Source: Nitrospirota bacterium
GTDB lineage: Bacteria; Nitrospirota; Nitrospiria; Nitrospirales; UBA8639
DNA: 7,545 nt
Assembly (NCBI GenBank): GCA_029881175.1
Contig: JAOUNC010000133.1
Span: 1 to 7,545 of the forward strand
Reading direction: 5' to 3'
Positions within the stretch are counted from its first letter, which is position 1. Each line of letters begins with the position of its first letter. A program made the translations under genes and the position numbers. A model generated the notes under the pieces. The model did not search any database. It was given only the letters and a program-made list of their open reading frames with translations, and had not been told where the DNA came from. This document shows positions 6,292 to 7,545 of the stretch, piece after piece.

Positions 6292-7545
6292 ATGCAAAAA
6301 GCTGCGAGACAACCCTGTTTAGTGTCTTTAATAATATTGGTGTTGTTCCTGTGCGTCCTAGAACAAAGTCGTGGTCAATCGACAATCCGAGAAACTGATC
6401 CTGTCTTCGTAGAAGATACAGCCCTCAAAGAACTCATTCCCTCCGAATCCGTGATTACGCTCACCCTTCGTGACGCCGTCATGGAGGCCCTTGAACATAA
6501 TGTCGACATACAAGTCAGTCGGCATACCAGAGATGCCCAGCTCACCGATATCACATTTGAACAAGCCAAATTTGACCCAACCGTTCAACTGGGAGGTCGC
6601 TATGACCGGACGGTTGCTCCCCTCAACCGCCCTGTGTTCGGATTTGGCGGAGTCACGATAGGTAACGAACCAGACGTGTTCGATCAAAATGACACCCGAT
6701 TCAATTTGGGCTATTCGCAACGCTTGCTCACCGGCGGCACATACGATCTTGCCTTTAACACCAACCGCAACTCTGTGGCCGGCTCAACCAGCTTTCTGTT
6801 TAATCCTTCGTATGCCAGCAACCTCACCCTCAATCTGACTCAACCCCTGCTGCGGAACTTGGGGGCCACGGTCAATAAGACATCGATCACCCTTGCTCGG
6901 AATGCCGCTGCCGTGGAGCAACTACAGTTGGTCCAACAAGTCCTTTCGGTGACTGCCCAAGTCGAACAGACCTATTGGGAACTGGTGTTCGCACGAGAAA
7001 ACCTAAAAGTGGCTCGAGCCACGTTAAAAGCTGCGGAAGAACTGTTGGCGAGCAACCGGGAGAAGGTCAAGGCCGGAGCGATGGCGGAAGTCGAAGCGTT
7101 GCAGGCCCAGGCCGGCGTGGCCAGCCGTATCGAACAAATTCTACTCGCAAACAAAACGGTCAAAGATCAAGAAGACCAACTGCGGCGGTTGCTCAGCCAG
7201 TCCGAATGGAACCTGACCCAAACCACCCCTTTGGTTCCATTGGATAAACCATCACAATATCACCAGGACATTCCACTCCAGGCGAATATCACCCACGCCC
7301 TTGAACACCGCCCGGAAGTGCTACAAGCCAAGAAAAATCTAAACAGCTCCCAAGTTCAAACGCAATTTGCTAAAAACCAATTGCTTCCCGATCTCTCGTT
7401 CCAAGGAGGGCTCGGCCTTGCTGGCATAGGAAAAAATCCAAGCGATAGTTGGGATCGTATGAGCAGTACCGATTTTTACAACATGGGTGGAGGGTTGGTG
7501 TTAAGTTATCCCCTCGGTAATCGGGGAGCGGAAAGCCAACATCAA
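6292..7545 (+). CDS. TolC-family outer membrane efflux protein, N-terminal part (3' end outside window)
   Basis: Outer-membrane channel component of a tripartite export system (RND pump or type I secretion). It forms a beta-barrel plus a long periplasmic helical tunnel. The frame is open from the ATG at 6292, just after an in-frame TAA, to the window edge, giving 418 residues without a stop. Residues 1-28 form a signal peptide (hydrophobic core at about 11-23); LFLC is not a good lipobox. The first OEP repeat starts at LTLRDAVMEALEHN (57-70) and includes long amphipathic, Ala/Glu/Gln-rich helices at about 196-305. The second begins near ITHALEHRPEVLQAKKNL (333-350), followed by the LLPDLSFQGGLG strand and YPLGNRGA (406-413). 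The missing tail would hold the last helices. No partner adaptor or pump gene is in the window; these often follow downstream. No clear Shine-Dalgarno is seen. Confidence 0.93.
   Translation, partial: MQKAARQPCLVSLIILVLFLCVLEQSRGQSTIRETDPVFVEDTALKELIPSESVITLTLRDAVMEALEHNVDIQVSRHTRDAQLTDITFEQAKFDPTVQLGGRYDRTVAPLNRPVFGFGGVTIGNEPDVFDQNDTRFNLGYSQRLLTGGTYDLAFNTNRNSVAGSTSFLFNPSYASNLTLNLTQPLLRNLGATVNKTSITLARNAAAVEQLQLVQQVLSVTAQVEQTYWELVFARENLKVARATLKAAEELLASNREKVKAGAMAEVEALQAQAGVASRIEQILLANKTVKDQEDQLRRLLSQSEWNLTQTTPLVPLDKPSQYHQDIPLQANITHALEHRPEVLQAKKNLNSSQVQTQFAKNQLLPDLSFQGGLGLAGIGKNPSDSWDRMSSTDFYNMGGGLVLSYPLGNRGAESQHQ

Noticed and set aside
6358..6720. 120-codon minus-strand open frame opposite the start of the TolC-type gene
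   Set aside because: The plus strand encodes a clear signal peptide and OEP repeat over the same bases, so the antisense frame is a shadow.
1..7545. CRISPR arrays, tRNA or rRNA genes, insertion sequences
   Set aside because: Reading through both strands I saw no regularly spaced repeats, cloverleaf-like segments, rRNA signatures, transposase genes or terminal inverted repeats.

Overview
The window looks like a chromosomal piece of a Gram-negative-type bacterium that carries a bacterial 20S proteasome. Base composition is close to balanced by eye. The outer-membrane TolC-type gene and several Sec-exported proteins argue for a double membrane, while dop, prcB, prcA and pafA are the actinobacterial-type Pup-proteasome set. 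Nitrospirota (Nitrospira or Leptospirillum relatives) combine these traits and are my best guess; this is inference, since there is no rRNA or other taxonomic marker here.

Bases 1-4629 read as one rightward block. It holds the 3' part of dop (2-613), prcB (657-1496), prcA (1500-2183), pafA (2324-3700) and a secreted M23/LytM metallopeptidase (3697-4629) whose start codon overlaps the pafA stop as ATGA. A LOG-family phosphoribohydrolase (4660-5235) follows 30 bases later on the same strand. Key catalytic residues are present in every enzyme whose active site lies inside the window: Thr1/Asp17/Lys33 of mature PrcB, Glu9/Asp57 of PafA, the zinc ligands of the M23 domain and the PGGxGT motif of LOG. 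PrcB and PrcA would form the 28-subunit core, PafA would attach a Pup-like modifier to lysines, and Dop would activate and remove it. The modifier gene and the ATPase (Mpa/ARC) are not in the window and would have to lie upstream or elsewhere.

The only sizeable gap inside the block is the 140 bases between prcA and pafA. It holds two mutually exclusive inverted-repeat arms, each complementary to the pafA Shine-Dalgarno region, so translational control of the ligase is possible.

On the minus strand, 5232-6002 encodes a secreted protein that looks like a concanavalin A-like (LamG/DUF1080-type) beta-sandwich. It converges on the LOG gene with a 4-base overlap. A divergent intergenic region (about 6072-6291) separates it from a TolC-family outer-membrane efflux gene (6292 to the window end), which is cut by the window edge.

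The most interesting context is the LOG gene beside the proteasome ligase gene. In Mycobacterium tuberculosis the Log protein is a known Pup-proteasome substrate. Here a log homologue sits downstream of pafA, with an exported peptidoglycan hydrolase between them that is translationally linked to pafA.
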